Shown here: piece after piece, positions 24,552 through 35,740 of the stretch | Position numbering within the stretch: the stretch's first letter is position 1 | How the letters are laid out: every line of letters begins with the position of its first letter | NCBI GenBank assembly: GCA_963989385.1 | Contig: OZ022499.1 | Coordinates: 47,047,757-47,111,756, forward strand | Origin: Ctena decussata | Taxonomy: Eukaryota; Mollusca; Bivalvia; Lucinida; Lucinidae | Reading direction: 5' to 3' | Length of the DNA stretch: 64,000 nt | The notes under the pieces: generated by a model | The model's input: only the letters and a program-made list of their open reading frames with translations | Databases searched by the model: none | What the model was told of the DNA's origin: nothing | Position numbers and translations under genes: made by a program

Positions 24552-25886
24552 AACAAGAGCTGTCGCCTGACAGCATAGCTCGCCTGAATTGGTGCTTGCC
24601 CATCACACAGCCGGTGGTGTAGACTGCTATGCATAAAACTTCATGCAAGCATGTCCATAATGAAAACACATTTATAAACAAAAGCTATCTCAGAAATAAG
24701 TCTTAAAATAAAATTAGAATAAAAAAAATGAAATGAAATTTCAAAGTCCATGAGCTTGAGGTAAAAAAAACTGACGGGTGGGGAGTGGGGTTGGGGGGTG
24801 GGGGCTATGTGGACTGCTATGCATAAAACTTCATGCAAGCATGTCCATAATGAAAACACAAAAGCTATCTCAGAAATAAGTCTTAAAATAAAATTAAAAT
24901 AAAAAAAAATGAAATGAAATTTCAAAGTCCATGAGCTTGAGGTAAAAAAACTGACGGGTAGGGGGGAGAGGGAGGGGGGGGGGGAGGGGCTAGTATGTAT
25001 CAAAACCCTGAACCATTATCTAACATCAGCCCAAGTATTAGTATCAACTGAGTCCATCATCGTGGCACTGTGAAATTATGTCTTCATAAATATAAAACTT
25101 TAACCAAAATCTTTAAAACAAAATTCTAAGTCGATGACCTTGACATCAAGGTCACCCAGTGGGGTAAGTATAAGGTGTTTTGTAAAAACTCAAAAAAGAG
25201 TCTAACATCAGTTCAAGTATAAACTAAATCTCTGCAAAGCATTATGAATCAGTATGCAATTACAAAACTTTAAAAAAGACAAAAATTTCCTAAGTCCCTG
25301 ACCTTGACATCAAGAGCGGGGTTGGGGTAGTACTCTGTAGATCTAACTACAGTGCAAATATAAAAAGAATTCATCTCTGGGTTCAGGAGATATGTGTCTT
25401 TAAAAAAAACTTTAACCAAAACATCCAATCATTAAAAAGACAATATTCTAAGTCCATGACCTTGACATCAAGGTCACAGAGGGGGGTGGGGGTAGTACCT
25501 TCGAAAACTTTAGACCAATATCTAACTTTAGTGCAAGTATCACAGGAATCCATCCATGGGTTCAGGAGATATTGGGCTTTATAAAACTTTAACCAAAACA
25601 TCCAGTCCAAAAAAAACACCAATTTTCTAAGTCCATGACCTTGACATCAAGGTCACAGAGTGGGGTTGGGGTGGTACCCTGTTAAACCTTAGACCAATAT
25701 CTAGCTACAGTGCAAGTATCAAAAGAATCCATCCATGGGTTAAGGAGATATAGGTCTTTAAAAAACTTTAACCAAAACATCCAATTCGAACGCCGACGCT
25801 AACGCGGACGCGGACGCTGACGCGGACGCCGACGCCGTGGTGACAACAATAGCTCTTCCTGAACTTTCGTTCAGGCGAGCTAAAAA
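24552..25886 (+). mobile_element. family A element (GCTCGCCTGAA subtype) nested in E
   Basis: It starts AACAAGAGCTGTCGCCTGAC (hairpin CTGTCGCCTGACAG) with AGCTCGCCTGAATTGG and ends CCTGAACTTTCGTTCAGG with CGAGCTAAAAA. AGCTCGCCTGAA and TTCAGGCGAGCT match exactly, and both differ from the common motif. The microsatellite is GACGCGGACGC-type (25795-25840), not GACG. Monomers carry AAGTCCATGACCTTGACATC, AAGGTCACAGAG and ACTTTAACCAAAACATCCA. Confidence 0.87.
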
Positions 25887-26043
25887 GGGATGTAATTCCG
25901 TCAAAACTGAGAATAGGGTTATGGTTCTTTTTTTCTGCACATCATCTGATGATGCTTTATATTTATACAAACTTTCATGAAGAAATCTTGAACGGTTTTC
26001 ATGATATGGAGCGGAAACAAAGCTTATATGAAATTACTATATG

Positions 26044-28428
26044 AACAAGAGGGCCATGATGGCCCTGGATCGCTCACCTGAGTATCCTGCGAACTTAACC
26101 TCAGAAACATTCATACGTCCAACAGACAGAGTTTCACAAAGATTCAATGGAAAATGAACCCTTTATTGTGTACCTTAGGTTTTTATAAGATTTAACCTAA
26201 TGACCTTGTTTTTGACCCCACATGACCCAGTTTCAAACCTGGTCTAGATTTCTTGGATATAAACATTCTGCAAAAGTTCATGAATATCGGATCAAAACTG
26301 TGCCCTCTAGAGTGTAAACAATGCTTTTCTAAGGTTTGACCTAGTTTTTGACCCGACATGACCAAGTTGCACCCTTGGACCAGATTTGTAGGAGAAAAAC
26401 ATTTTGACTAAGTCTCATGAAGATTAGAACAAAACTGTGTCCTCTAAAGCATTCACATGGTTTTTCTAAAAACTGGCCTAGTGACCTAGTTTTTGACCTG
26501 ACATGGCCCAGTTTCAAATCAGGTCTAGATTTCATAAAAATAAACATTCTGACAAAGTTTCATGTAGATTATATCATAACTGTGCCCTAAAGAGTGTACG
26601 CAACGTTTTTCTAAGATTTGACCTAGTGACCTAGTTTTTGACCCCACATGACCAAGTATCAAAGTTTGTCTAGATTTCATTCAGATAAACTTTCTGACCA
26701 TGTTTCATGATGATTGGATCGTAACTGTGCCCTCTGATTCATTCTAAGATTTATTTCTATTTTTAGCTCTGGCGGCCATTTTGTATAGCAGAGTGGAACC
26801 GTTTCAGCAATTTTTGTTTAGAACCATGAGTCAAACACTTCTGTGAAATTATTTTGAAATCGAGCCATTGGCTTTAGAGGAGGTGTCGTTTAAAGGTTTT
26901 TCTATATTTAGCTCTGGTGGCCATTTTGTTCAGCAGAGCTGAACCATTTTAGCAATTTTGGTAGAGGGTCTCCAAAAGAACATTTCTGTGAAATTATTTC
27001 AAAATCTTCCCAGCAGTTTTGGAGGACAAGTCGTTTAAAGGTCTTTCTATTTTTAGCTCTGGCGGCCATATTGTTCAGCCGAGCGGAACCGGTAGAGCAA
27101 TTTTGGTAGCAGGACTCCTAGGGAACATTTCTGTGAAATTATTTCAAAATCTACCCAGCAGTTTTGGAGGCGAAGTTGTTTCAAGGTTTTTTTCTATTTT
27201 TAGCTCTGGCGGCCATTTTATTCAGCGGAGCAAAACCGTTTTAGGAATTTCGGTAGAGGGTGTCTTAAGGAACATTTCTGTGAAATTATTTCAAAATCTG
27301 CCCAGCAGTTTTGGAGGCAAAGTCGTTTAAAGGTTTTTCTATTTTTAGCTCTGGCGGCCATTTTGTTCAGTGAAATGGAACCGTTTTAGCAATTTTGGTA
27401 GAGGGTGTCCTAACAAACATTTCTGTGAAATTATTTTAAAATCTGCCAAGTAGTTTTGGAGGAGAAGTTGTTTAAAGGTTTTTCTATTTTTAGCTCTGGC
27501 GGCCAAATTGTTCAGCGGAGCTGAACCATTTGAGAAATTTTGGTTAAGGGCCTCCGTAGAGACATTTCTGTGAAATTATTTCAAAATCTGCCAAGCAGTT
27601 TTGGAGGCGAAGTCGTTTAAAGGTTTTTCTATTTTTAGCTCTGGCAGCCATTTTGTTCAGCCGAGCTGACTCGTTTTAGCAATTTTGGTAGAGGGTCTCC
27701 TAAGAAACATTACTGTGAAATTATTTCAAAATCTGCCCAGCAATGTTGGAGGAGAAGTCGTTTAAAAGGTTTTTGTATTTTTAGCTCTGGCGGCCATATT
27801 GTTCAGCGGAGCGGAACCGTTTGAGCAATTTTGGTTAAGGGCCTCCTAAGGAACATTTCTGTGAAATTATTTTAAAATCCGTCCAGCACTTTTGGAGGAG
27901 AAGTCGTTTAAAGGTTTTTCTATTTTTAGCTCTGGCAGCCATTTTGTTCAGCAGGGCGGAACCGTATAAGCAAATTTGGTAGAGGGTCTCCTAAGAAACA
28001 TTTCTGTGAAACTACATCAAAATCTGCCCAGCAGTTTTGGAGGAGAAGTCATTTAAAGGTTTTTCTATTTTTAGCTCTGGCGGCCATTTTGTTCAGCGGA
28101 GCAGAACCGTTTGAGCAATTTTGGTTAAGGGTCTCCTAAGGAACATTTCTGTGAAATTATTCCAAAATCTGCCCAGCAGTTTTGGAGGAGAAGTCGTTTA
28201 AAGGGTTTTCTTTTTTTAGCTCTGGCGGCCATATTGTTCAGTGGAGCGGAACCGTTTTAGCAATTTCGGTAAAGAGTCCCCCAAGGAACATTTCTGTGAA
28301 ATTATTTCAAAATCCGCCCAGCAGTTTTGGAGCAGAAGTCCTTTAAAGCAAAAGTTGACGACGGACGACGGAAAAAGACCGATCACAATAGCTCACCTTG
28401 AACACTTCGTGCTCAGGTGAGCTAAAAA
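26044..28428 (+). mobile_element. family A element with an array of ~140 bp YY1-like monomers
   Basis: It starts AACAAGAGGGCCATGATGGCC with TCGCTCACCTGAGT and ends CACTTCGTGCTCAGGTGAGCTAAAAA. The first part uses the ATTTGACCTAGTGACC monomer. From about 26750 to 28330 there are about eleven units with TTTTTAGCTCTGGCGGCCAT, GAACCGTTTTAGCAATTTTG, GAAATTATTTCAAAATCTGC and CAGCAGTTTTGGAGG. Unit order is as in 14027-15784, but the second array is expanded. Confidence 0.87.
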
Positions 28429-28850
28429 TACAAAGGGACGTAATTCCGTCAAAACTGACAGTAGGGTTATGGTTCTTTTTCTCAGCACATCGTCTGATGG
28501 TGCTTTATATTTACACAATGTTTCATGAAGAAATCTTAGACGGTTTTCAAGATATGGAGCGGACACAAGGCTTATATGAAATTACTATCTGAAAAATACA
28601 AAGGGATGGAATTCCGTCAAAACTGAAAGTAGGGTTATGGTTCTTTTTCTCTGCACATCGTCTAATGATGCTTTATATTTGTACAAACTTTCATGAAGAA
28701 ATCTTAAATGGTTTTCAAGATATGTAGCGGACATGAAATATTAGCAATTGACCTTTGACCTCTAAGAGTGACCTTGACCTTTCTCCGACATCGTTGAAAT
28801 ATGAGTTCTGCACATCATCTCGATAAGGCAAACATTTGACCAAAGTTTCC

Positions 28851-31202
28851 AACAAGAGGACCATTGGTCCTGTAGCTCACCTGAGTCCATTCAGCCTCAG
28901 TACTCTAGGGTAAGTTACTCTAAGGCCATTGATCAATTGGTTCTGAAGCAGATTATATGAGCATGGAGGCCATGTTGGTCATGTGATCTGGACATTTGAA
29001 CAAATTTTCATTCCCTCAACCCCTGAAGGCTCTATATGAAATTTGGTTTCAAAATTGGCCCAGTGGTTTTTGAGGACATTGTTTGATATTGTCAAAATGA
29101 GAGAGTTCTGGGTCAAAAGTCAAAGAATGACCTTGACCTCTTGTAATCATAAATCTTAATGTACTCATTAAGATGACTGTAGATACCAATTTTTAGGCCT
29201 AAATCTACAAAAGTTTCCATGAAATCTATGTTCTAGTATTTTCCCATATTTGACCTTGCAGTAAAATGGTTAACGTCAACCCAAGGTCATAATTTGAACA
29301 AAATTGAAAGTGCTCGGGTACACAATGTTACATACCAAGTTTCAAGGCCATCGGTCCATTGGTTCAGGAGAAAAGGCTTTCTTAAGGTTTTTACCATATA
29401 TGTGGGCATATATGGCTGCCATGTTGGTCATGTGACCTGGACCGTTTGAACAAACTTTCATTCCCTAAACCCCTGGAGGCTCTATATGAAATTTTGTTGC
29501 AATTGGCCCAGTGGTTTTTGAGGAGATTGTTTGAAATTATCAAAATATGAGAGTTCTGGGTCAAAGGAAGACCTTGACCTCTTGTACTCACAAATCTTCA
29601 TGTACTCATTAAGATGACTGTATATACCAATTTTTAAGCCTTAATCTTCAAAACTTTCCATGAAATTTTATGTTCTAGCATTTTCCTATATTTGACCTTG
29701 GTGTAAAAAGGTCAAGGTCAATCCAAGGTCATAATTTGAATAATCTTGATAGTACTCGAGTACAAAATGCTACATACCAAGTTTCATTGCCATAGGTCAA
29801 TTGGTTCTGGAGAAGATTTTTAAAGGTTTTTTTACCATATATGGGCATGGTGGCCATGTTGGTCATGTGACCGGGACTGTTTGAACAAATCTTCATTCCC
29901 TCAACCCCTGGAGGCTCTATATAAAATTTGGTTATAATTGGATCATTGGTTTTTGAGGACATTGTTTGATTTTGTCAAAATATGAGGGTCCTGGGTCAAA
30001 AGTCAAAGAATGACCTTGACCTCTTGTACTCATAAATCTTCATGTACCTATTAAGATGACTGTATATGCCAAAATTGTAGGCCTAAATCTTCAAAACTTT
30101 CCATAAATCTTATGTTCTAGCATTTCCCCATATTTGACCTTCCCGTAAAAAAGGTCAAGGTCAACCCAAGGTCATAATTTGAACAATCTTGTTAGTACTC
30201 ATGTACCCAAAGCTACATACAAAGTTTCAAGGCCATCACTCTATTGGTTCTGGAGAAGAAGATTTTTAAAGGTTTTTACCATATATGGGTATGGTGGCCA
30301 TGTTGGTCATGTAATCTGGACTGAATGAATAAATTTTCGTTCCCTCAACTCCTGGAGGCTCTATATGAAATTTGGTTTCAACTGGCCCAGTGGTTTTTGA
30401 GGTGATTGTTTGAAATTGTCAAAATATGAGAGTTCTGGGTCAAAGGTCAAATAATGACCTTGACCTCTTGTACTCATAAATCTTCATATACTCATTAAGA
30501 TGACTGTATTTACCAATTTTTAGGCCAAAATTTCATGTGACCTGGACTGAATGAATAAATTTTCGTTCCCTCAAATCCTGGAGGCTCTATATGAAATTTG
30601 GTTTCAATTGGCCCAGTGGTGTTTGAGGTGATTGTTTGAAATTGTCAAAATATGAGAATTCTGGGTCAAAGGTCAAAGAATGACCTTGACCTCTTGTACT
30701 TATAAATCTTCATGTACTCATTAAGATGACTGTATTTACCAATCTTAGGCCAAAATTTTCAACAGTTTCCAAGGAATCTTATGTTCTAATATTTTGCCAT
30801 ATAAAAGCACAAGGAAGCTAATTTGACCTTACCGTAAAATAGGTCAAGGTCAACCCAAGGTCATAATTCGAACAATCTTGATAGTACTTGTGTCCCCAAT
30901 GCTACATACCAAGGTTCAAGGCTATCGGCCAATTGGTTCTGGAGAAGAAGATTTTTAAAGGTTTTTACCATATATGGGCATGGCGGCCATGATGGTAATG
31001 TGACCAGGACCGTTTGAATAAATTTTCGTTCCTAAGACCCCAGGAGGCTACATATGAAATTTAGTTACGATTGGCCCAGCGGTTTCAGAGGAGAAGTCGT
31101 TTGAAATTGTGGAAAGACGACAACAGACAATTGAATAGAATTGAACGAAGCCTTTCCATACTAAAAGCTCCCCCCGAGCCTTCGGCTCAGGTGAGCTAAA
31201 AA
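28851..31202 (+). mobile_element. family A element with ~450 bp monomers nested in E
   Basis: It starts AACAAGAGGACCATTGGTCC with GTAGCTCACCTGAGTCC and ends GAGCCTTCGGCTCAGGTGAGCT and AAAAAA. Monomers recur near 28972, 29413, 29852, 30294 and 30987 with TACTCATTAAGATGACTGTA, TGAGAGTTCTGGGTCAAA and GAATGACCTTGACCTCTTG. A partial unit is directly duplicated around 30310-30500 and 30536-30740. The GACG tract has decayed to GAAAGACGACAACAGAC. Confidence 0.86.
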
Positions 31203-31311
31203 ATCTGACAATGGTTAAGGAGATATGGAGCAGACACGAGCAGACAGGCAGAAGGAAGGACGGACGGAGGCCACAACATATTACGACCCGTCTTCGACGG
31301 GCGTATAAAAA

Positions 31312-31582
31312 TGTGTCACTGAGGAAAATTTTATACAATATTTTTCCAAACACAGGTGCCAATTCATACAACTTATCAGGATCTAAACACATTAAAATGA
31401 TGTATCTTCAACTAAGATAACCTCATTTGAATACAAATACATGTACATGTATTTACAATAGTACTGCTGAAATAGACAAGAAATTAGATAAATCAGATAA
31501 ATTTCTCAAAAAGGAAGATATTCTTCAGTTTTGCCCTTACATAGCTCACAATAATATCTGGCAGACAACACTAAACCTTTAC
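31312..31582. other. intron sequence
   Basis: About 270 bp of single-copy sequence between the end of the E element and the exon at 31583. It includes an ACATGTACATGTATT stretch. I see no gene in it. Confidence 0.5.
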
Positions 31583-31638
31583 CTACCTGTATATCAGGAA
31601 TAATTTTAAGCCATTTCTTTAACCACCTCTGATATTGG
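31583..31638 (-). CDS. exon f of the hydrolase-like gene
   Basis: The exon is 56 nt. The acceptor is GTTGTCTCAG, entering in phase 2. The donor that keeps phase is TAG then GTAAAGG. An overlapping donor 4 nt upstream in coding order (CAG then GTAGGT) has a better consensus but would break the frame into the next exon. It codes QYQRWLKKWLKIIPDIQV, a basic, probably helical stretch. I do not recall this piece in bacterial relatives, so it could be an animal-specific insertion or an alternatively used exon. The tight phase match with both neighbours is the main support. Confidence 0.7.
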
Positions 31639-31705
31639 CTGAGACAACTCACGTGCACAGACTAGAGATTGGTGCTATTGTTAACTTATTGGCTGCACTA
31701 TTCAC

Positions 31706-33260
31706 TAAAAATAGCCATCAGAGGAGATGGCAAATCCCCCGACCGAAGACCCCCATGGGCCTTGGTAAAAAGGGTGCACTTCAAAACACATATTAGTAAT
31801 ATATTGTCGTTCTTTTATGCTTCTGATTGACATTAACTGTTAACAGAGGCATGATTATCTAACACTCAGACTAAAACAGTATGCTTGACTGCTAAAAAGA
31901 GGTAATATCTCAAACAGCCACCATATACACAAATGTATAGCATACGATACATTCAACTTTCAAAATGTGTGAATAACTTCTAAAGTACAAGCCCTACAAA
32001 CGTAATTTTGAGCTCTCTAGTAAGTGAATTCGGACAAAGAATCCAAATCTGGAAAAAAAAAAAATTTTTTTTTGGGGGGGGGGGGGGGGGGGGGGCACGG
32101 GAATGTGGAGGGGTCAGAGAGAGTTAGGAACACTGATAAGATATCACAGCATGATCATCAATTTTCCAATATTCTAAAAGGTTCACGGTTATTCAAATTC
32201 TGGAGCTGGCCAGGGTATACAGTTATGGAGCAGAGACTCAAACAGCAGCTCAAACTACCAAAGGGAAATAATTCACTAGGTCTAAAAGCAAGAGTTATCA
32301 TTCATGTATGAGACAAATTGTCATGACCTGTTCTGCATATCTGTGAAGTATCATGAAAATATTTCAAAAGGTATTCAAGCTATGGAGCGGACACTTAAAA
32401 TCATCAAAGGGAAATAACTCCAAAAGTATGAAAGCAAGAGTTGTCATTCTTGTTCGCGACACATCATCATGACCTGTTCTGCATATCTGTGAAGTATCAT
32501 GAAAATATTCCAAAAGGTATTCAAGTTATAGAGCGGACACAAAATCACACCTAAAACCATCAAGGGGTAATAACTCAAAAAGTAAGAAAGCAAGAGTTGT
32601 CTTTCTTGTTCGCGACACATCGTCATGACCTGTTCTACATATCTGTGAAGTATCATGAAAATATTCCAAAAGGTATTCAAGTTATAGAGCGGACCGAAAT
32701 CATACCTAAAATGATCAAGGGGAAATAACTCAAAAAGTAAGAAAGCAAGAGTTGTCATTCTTGTTCGCGACACACCGTCATGACCTGTTCTACATATCTG
32801 TGAAGTATCATGAGAATATTCCAAAGGGTATTCTAGTTATAGAGCGGACACGAATCTGCCAAAAAATCACACCTAAAACTATCAAGGGGAAATAACTCAA
32901 AAAGTAAGAAAGCAAGAGTTGTCATTCTTGTTTGCGACACATCGTCATGACCTGTTCTACATTTCTGTGAAGTATCATGAAAATATTCCAAAGGGTATTC
33001 AAGTTACAGAGCGGACACGAATTTGCCAAAAAATCACCAAAGGGGAGATAATTCAAAAACTACAATAGCAAGAGTTACAACTCTTGTACGCGACACATCG
33101 TCATGACCTGTTCTACATAACTGTGAAGTATCATGAAAATATTCCAAAGGGTATTCAAGATATAGAGCGGACAAGAAAGTGTTTACGGACGGACGGACGG
33201 ATGGACGGACGCCAGGCTCATCGCTATATCCCCCGAACCTTTCGGTCGGGGGATAAAAAT
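31706..33260 (+). mobile_element. family B element filling a small intron
   Basis: It starts CTAAAAATAGCCATCAGAGG with hairpin CCATCAGAGGAGATGG and AAATCCCCCGACC. It ends ACGGACGGACGG, ATCCCCCGAACC, TTTC and GGTCGGGGGATAAAAA. ATCCCCCGACC and GGTCGGGGGAT match exactly. Monomers of ~175 bp share GGGGAAATAACTCAAAAAG, AGCAAGAGTTGTCATTCTTG, CGACACATCGTCATGACCTG and TCATGAAAATATTCCAAA. An A/T/G homopolymer tract lies at 32052-32095. An inverted full-length copy is at 53525-55254. Confidence 0.87.
32052..32095 (+). repeat. A-run, T-run and long G-run in family B
   Basis: A run of A is followed by a run of T and then about 26 G. The B copy at 53525-55254 has the equivalent complement (C-rich, then A-run and T-run) near 54860-54905, but shorter. 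The exact length may be uncertain because such runs are hard to sequence. Confidence 0.7.
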
Positions 33261-33291
33261 TAATACATGTTAGTAAAAACTCCTTTTATAC

Positions 33292-33394
33292 CTGTGTGGT
33301 GAATCAGTCAATTTATGAGGACAAAATATTTGTGAATATTCAAGAAGAGTATGCAGTGATACATTATCTCTGTGTCCATAACAAGTAAGTTCTG
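33292..33394 (-). CDS. exon e of the hydrolase-like gene
   Basis: The exon is 103 nt. The acceptor is ATAATCTTCAG and the donor is CACAG then GTATAA. Phase is 1 in and 2 out, which matches exons d and f. It codes ELTCYGHRDNVSLHTLLEYS and continues QIFCPHKLTDSPH; the split codons give A at the start and S at the end. I do not recognise a known motif here. With exon f it adds about 53 residues between the DTEI and NAILLGSPVEN blocks. An alternative is that d joins directly to g, which also keeps phase 1-1 and would make e and f an optional cassette. Confidence 0.7.
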
Positions 33395-34188
33395 CTGAAG
33401 ATTATTTGCACAAGTCTTAGTTTTGTTGCATACTTTAAAGCAGTTGCATTTGGTTGTAATTATTCCATAATAAAATATGCAGTAGTATACCGTTAAAGTA
33501 AAAGAGCAGACACAAAATCACATCAAGAAATACATATGGGTATAATTCTGTAAAACTGTGATTAGGGTTATGGTTCTTTTTCTCTGCACATCTTCTTCTA
33601 GTGCTTTAAATCTATACAAACTTTCATGAGGAAACATTGAATTCTTTAAAAATATGAAAGGGACATGAGGCTGATACCAAATCACTGCATGAAAAATACA
33701 AAGAGGTATAAAACTAGAAGTAGGGTTATGTTTTTTTTCTCTGCACATAATCTGATAGTGCTGTTTGCTTTCCTGGGTAACAAAGCCCTTCCAGAAGTGG
33801 ATCAACTCTTCTGCAGGAGCAAATTCTTTCATTTAACAGTTGCCTCCCTTGGAGAAGAAGAGAAAAACTGAAAATGACAGAGTTTTTTCCCCTGGAAGTG
33901 TATCTATTTACTTTACATAACTTAGAAGACAGCTTCAGTATGATTTGGTTATACCATAAAAGTCTTCAAAGTACTGTGCTTATCTTGAACAAATGGTATT
34001 TAATGGTATTAGATCAGACTGCTTCTAATAGATATGGCACTCTGACCTGTGTTCTCTATTCTGCCAGCCATTTTTTTCATATTGCTGGATGGTATAATGA
34101 ACTTATAACAACAGTAATTGTTTAAGGTACCCCCATATGTAAGGCAATTTGTGTATATCTTTATTGCACATAAGAGAAAAGGTGCTAC
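33395..34188. other. intron with family E monomer remnants
   Basis: Around 33505-33770 two decayed units carry AGGGTTATGGTTCTTTTTCT and CTCTGCACAT(C/A)(T/A)TCT, matching family E monomers. The minus-strand open frame over 33832-33518 is mostly this repeat and is not coding. The rest is single copy. Confidence 0.5.
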
Positions 34189-34320
34189 CTATTTCTTGCT
34201 CCTCAATTTCAGTGTCTCTAACAATCACAGCTGAGGTATCAGATGTTAGGAAGAACAAATTTGCTATATAAACTGCTGCCTGTAGTATATACTGTTGCAC
34301 CATTTCACTACACGTAGTAC
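34189..34320 (-). CDS. exon d of the hydrolase-like gene
   Basis: The exon is 132 nt. The acceptor is ATGTTTACAG and the donor is AATAG then GTAGCA. Phase is 1 in and 1 out. It codes TTCSEMVQQYILQAAVYIAN, then LFFLTSDTSAVIVRDTEIEE and QEI. With the end of exon c it forms FIIVIGTT, resembling a beta strand and glycine turn after which family members have a helix (here SEMVQQYILQAAVYIAN) and then a DTE(V/I) block. Exons d and e are only 794 bp apart. A J-family array begins 52 bp beyond the acceptor. Confidence 0.83.
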
Positions 34321-34371
34321 CTGTAAACATACATGTAACTATATAGAGTAAATAAATGTATTACATATCAA

Positions 34372-35740
34372 AACTAGAATTGTCAGAAGACAATAAAGCA
34401 CAACTTTAATATGGGAACTTGACTTTAACAAGGGCAATTTTAATATAAACAATACCAGTCAAGTGAAATGAGATCAACTGCAGTGTCAGAATAAACAGTT
34501 AGTCAAAGCCCATGAAATACAAGTCACACTGGCCTACAGTTAGTATGAGTTCACTCACAGTGTCAGCCCCTACCATAAACCATTAAGTATAATCCATGAA
34601 CTAGTGTTTGAGATTTTGGCTAAAATCACTGGACCATTAAATATAGGTCAAACTGACCTCCAATTAGTATGAGGTCACTCAAAGTGTCAGCTCAAATCAT
34701 TAACCCAAGTATGATGCAAATCCATGTAAGTGTTAGAAACAGGATGCAAAATCACTGAACCATAATTAGGTCTGAGGTCACTCACAGTGTTGGGCCAAAC
34801 CACTGACCCAAGAATAATGCAAATCCATGTATAGAAATATGAGGTGAAATCACTGTACCATGAAATATAGGTCACAATGATCTTCGACTAGTATGAGGTC
34901 ACTCAAAGTGTCAGCCTGAACTATATACTCAAGTTTGATGGAACTCCATAAAATATTGATAGACTTATAAGGCAAAATCACTAGACCATGAAATATAGGT
35001 CATTGTGACCTACTGTAAGTTTGAGGTCAAACACTGGGTAAAACTGAGTCATTATCCAAAGGTTACACATCAAATAGTCTTGAAGATATAAAGCAAAATC
35101 ACTGGGCCATGAAATATATATTACTGCAATTTATTTTAAGTTTAATGGCCTGATATGCATCACTGCCTTCAGTTGATCTTCCCCCGATGTTTCAACGTAG
35201 CAAGTTTCTATCCCTTTTGGGTACTTAGAAACTCAGCTAAACACAACAGGTTAACATTTTTTCTATGTTCAATCAACAGTGAAATATGGGTCATGGCCTG
35301 ATGTGCATCACTGCTTTCAGTATCTTTTCCCTAGATGTATTTTTTTCAATATTTTTTCCTATGTTCAATGAACTGTAATAAAAAAGGTCATGGCCCAATA
35401 TGTATCACCGCTTTCAGTAAATTTTCCCTAGATGTATCTATGGAGCAAGTTTGAAGACTCCATCCTTTGTGGTTACCTAGAAACTGAGCTAAACACAACA
35501 GGTGAATATTTTTTCTATGTTCAATCAACTGTGAAGTATAGGTCATGGCCAAATATGCATAGCTGCTTTCAGATCTTCCCCAGATGTATCTTTGAAGCAA
35601 GTTTGAAGACTCTATCTCTTGTGGTTACTTAGAAACTAAGCTAAACCCAACAGGTGAATATTTTGCTAATGCAAACAAGCATGCACACACACATTGCATT
35701 AGCACTACTTTTCTTTGCCAAGTCATGCTAATAAACTAAT
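34372..35740 (+). mobile_element. family J array, first copy
   Basis: It starts AACTAGAATTGTCAGAAGAC, with ATTGTC and GACAAT forming a stem over AGAA. Monomers of ~130 bp share AAATCACTGGACCATGAAAT, ATAGGTCA..GTGACCTAC and AGTTTGAGGTCA. Further on, a different unit with CATCACTGCTTTCAG, TTCCCTAGATGTAT and GTGGTTACTTAGAAACT takes over. No terminal G/C palindrome was found, so the right end is set by the start of the second copy. Confidence 0.6.
34997..35011. promoter_or_regulatory. perfect ERE-type palindrome in family J
   Basis: AGGTCATTGTGACCT is an inverted repeat of AGGTCA with a 3 bp spacer. Weaker versions occur in neighbouring monomers (for example AGGTCACTGTGATCT near 36316). This is a consensus match only. 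Confidence 0.45.

Larger units (their letters stand above)
21821..31311 (+). mobile_element. family E element carrying four nested family A elements
   Basis: It starts AACAAGAGCTCCACTGAGCG with GCAATATACGCCCATTGG and ends ACGGACGGAGG, ACGACCCGTCTTCGACGGGC and GTATAAAAA. ATACGCCC and GGGCGTAT are complementary. Its own sequence is only about 1.6 kb in five pieces: 21821-22135, 24093-24551, 25887-26043, 28429-28850 and 31203-31311. Its monomers share AGGGTTATGGTTCTTTTTCT, CTGCACATCATCTGATG, TTTCATGAAGAAATCTTA and GATATGGAGCGGACAC. Each break falls in an A-run, and the text rejoins across each break. Confidence 0.85.

Noticed and set aside
24641..25003. 120-codon minus-strand frame
   Set aside because: It is two tandem monomers of the 24552-25886 element; the internal repetition explains its length.
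26750..28330. CRISPR-like array
   Set aside because: The repeats are contiguous ~140 bp monomers with no unique spacers, in animal DNA.
31170..31202. Canonical Helitron end (hairpin plus CTRR) in family A
   Set aside because: GAGCTAA after a hairpin fits CTRR, but the other end does not start with TC, insertions are in A-runs and not AT, and both ends carry matched inverted motifs. Helentron/HINE-like, read on the opposite strand, fits better.
33518..33832. 104-codon minus-strand frame between exons d and e
   Set aside because: Most of it is decayed family E monomer text (AGGGTTATGGTTCTTTTT read backwards).
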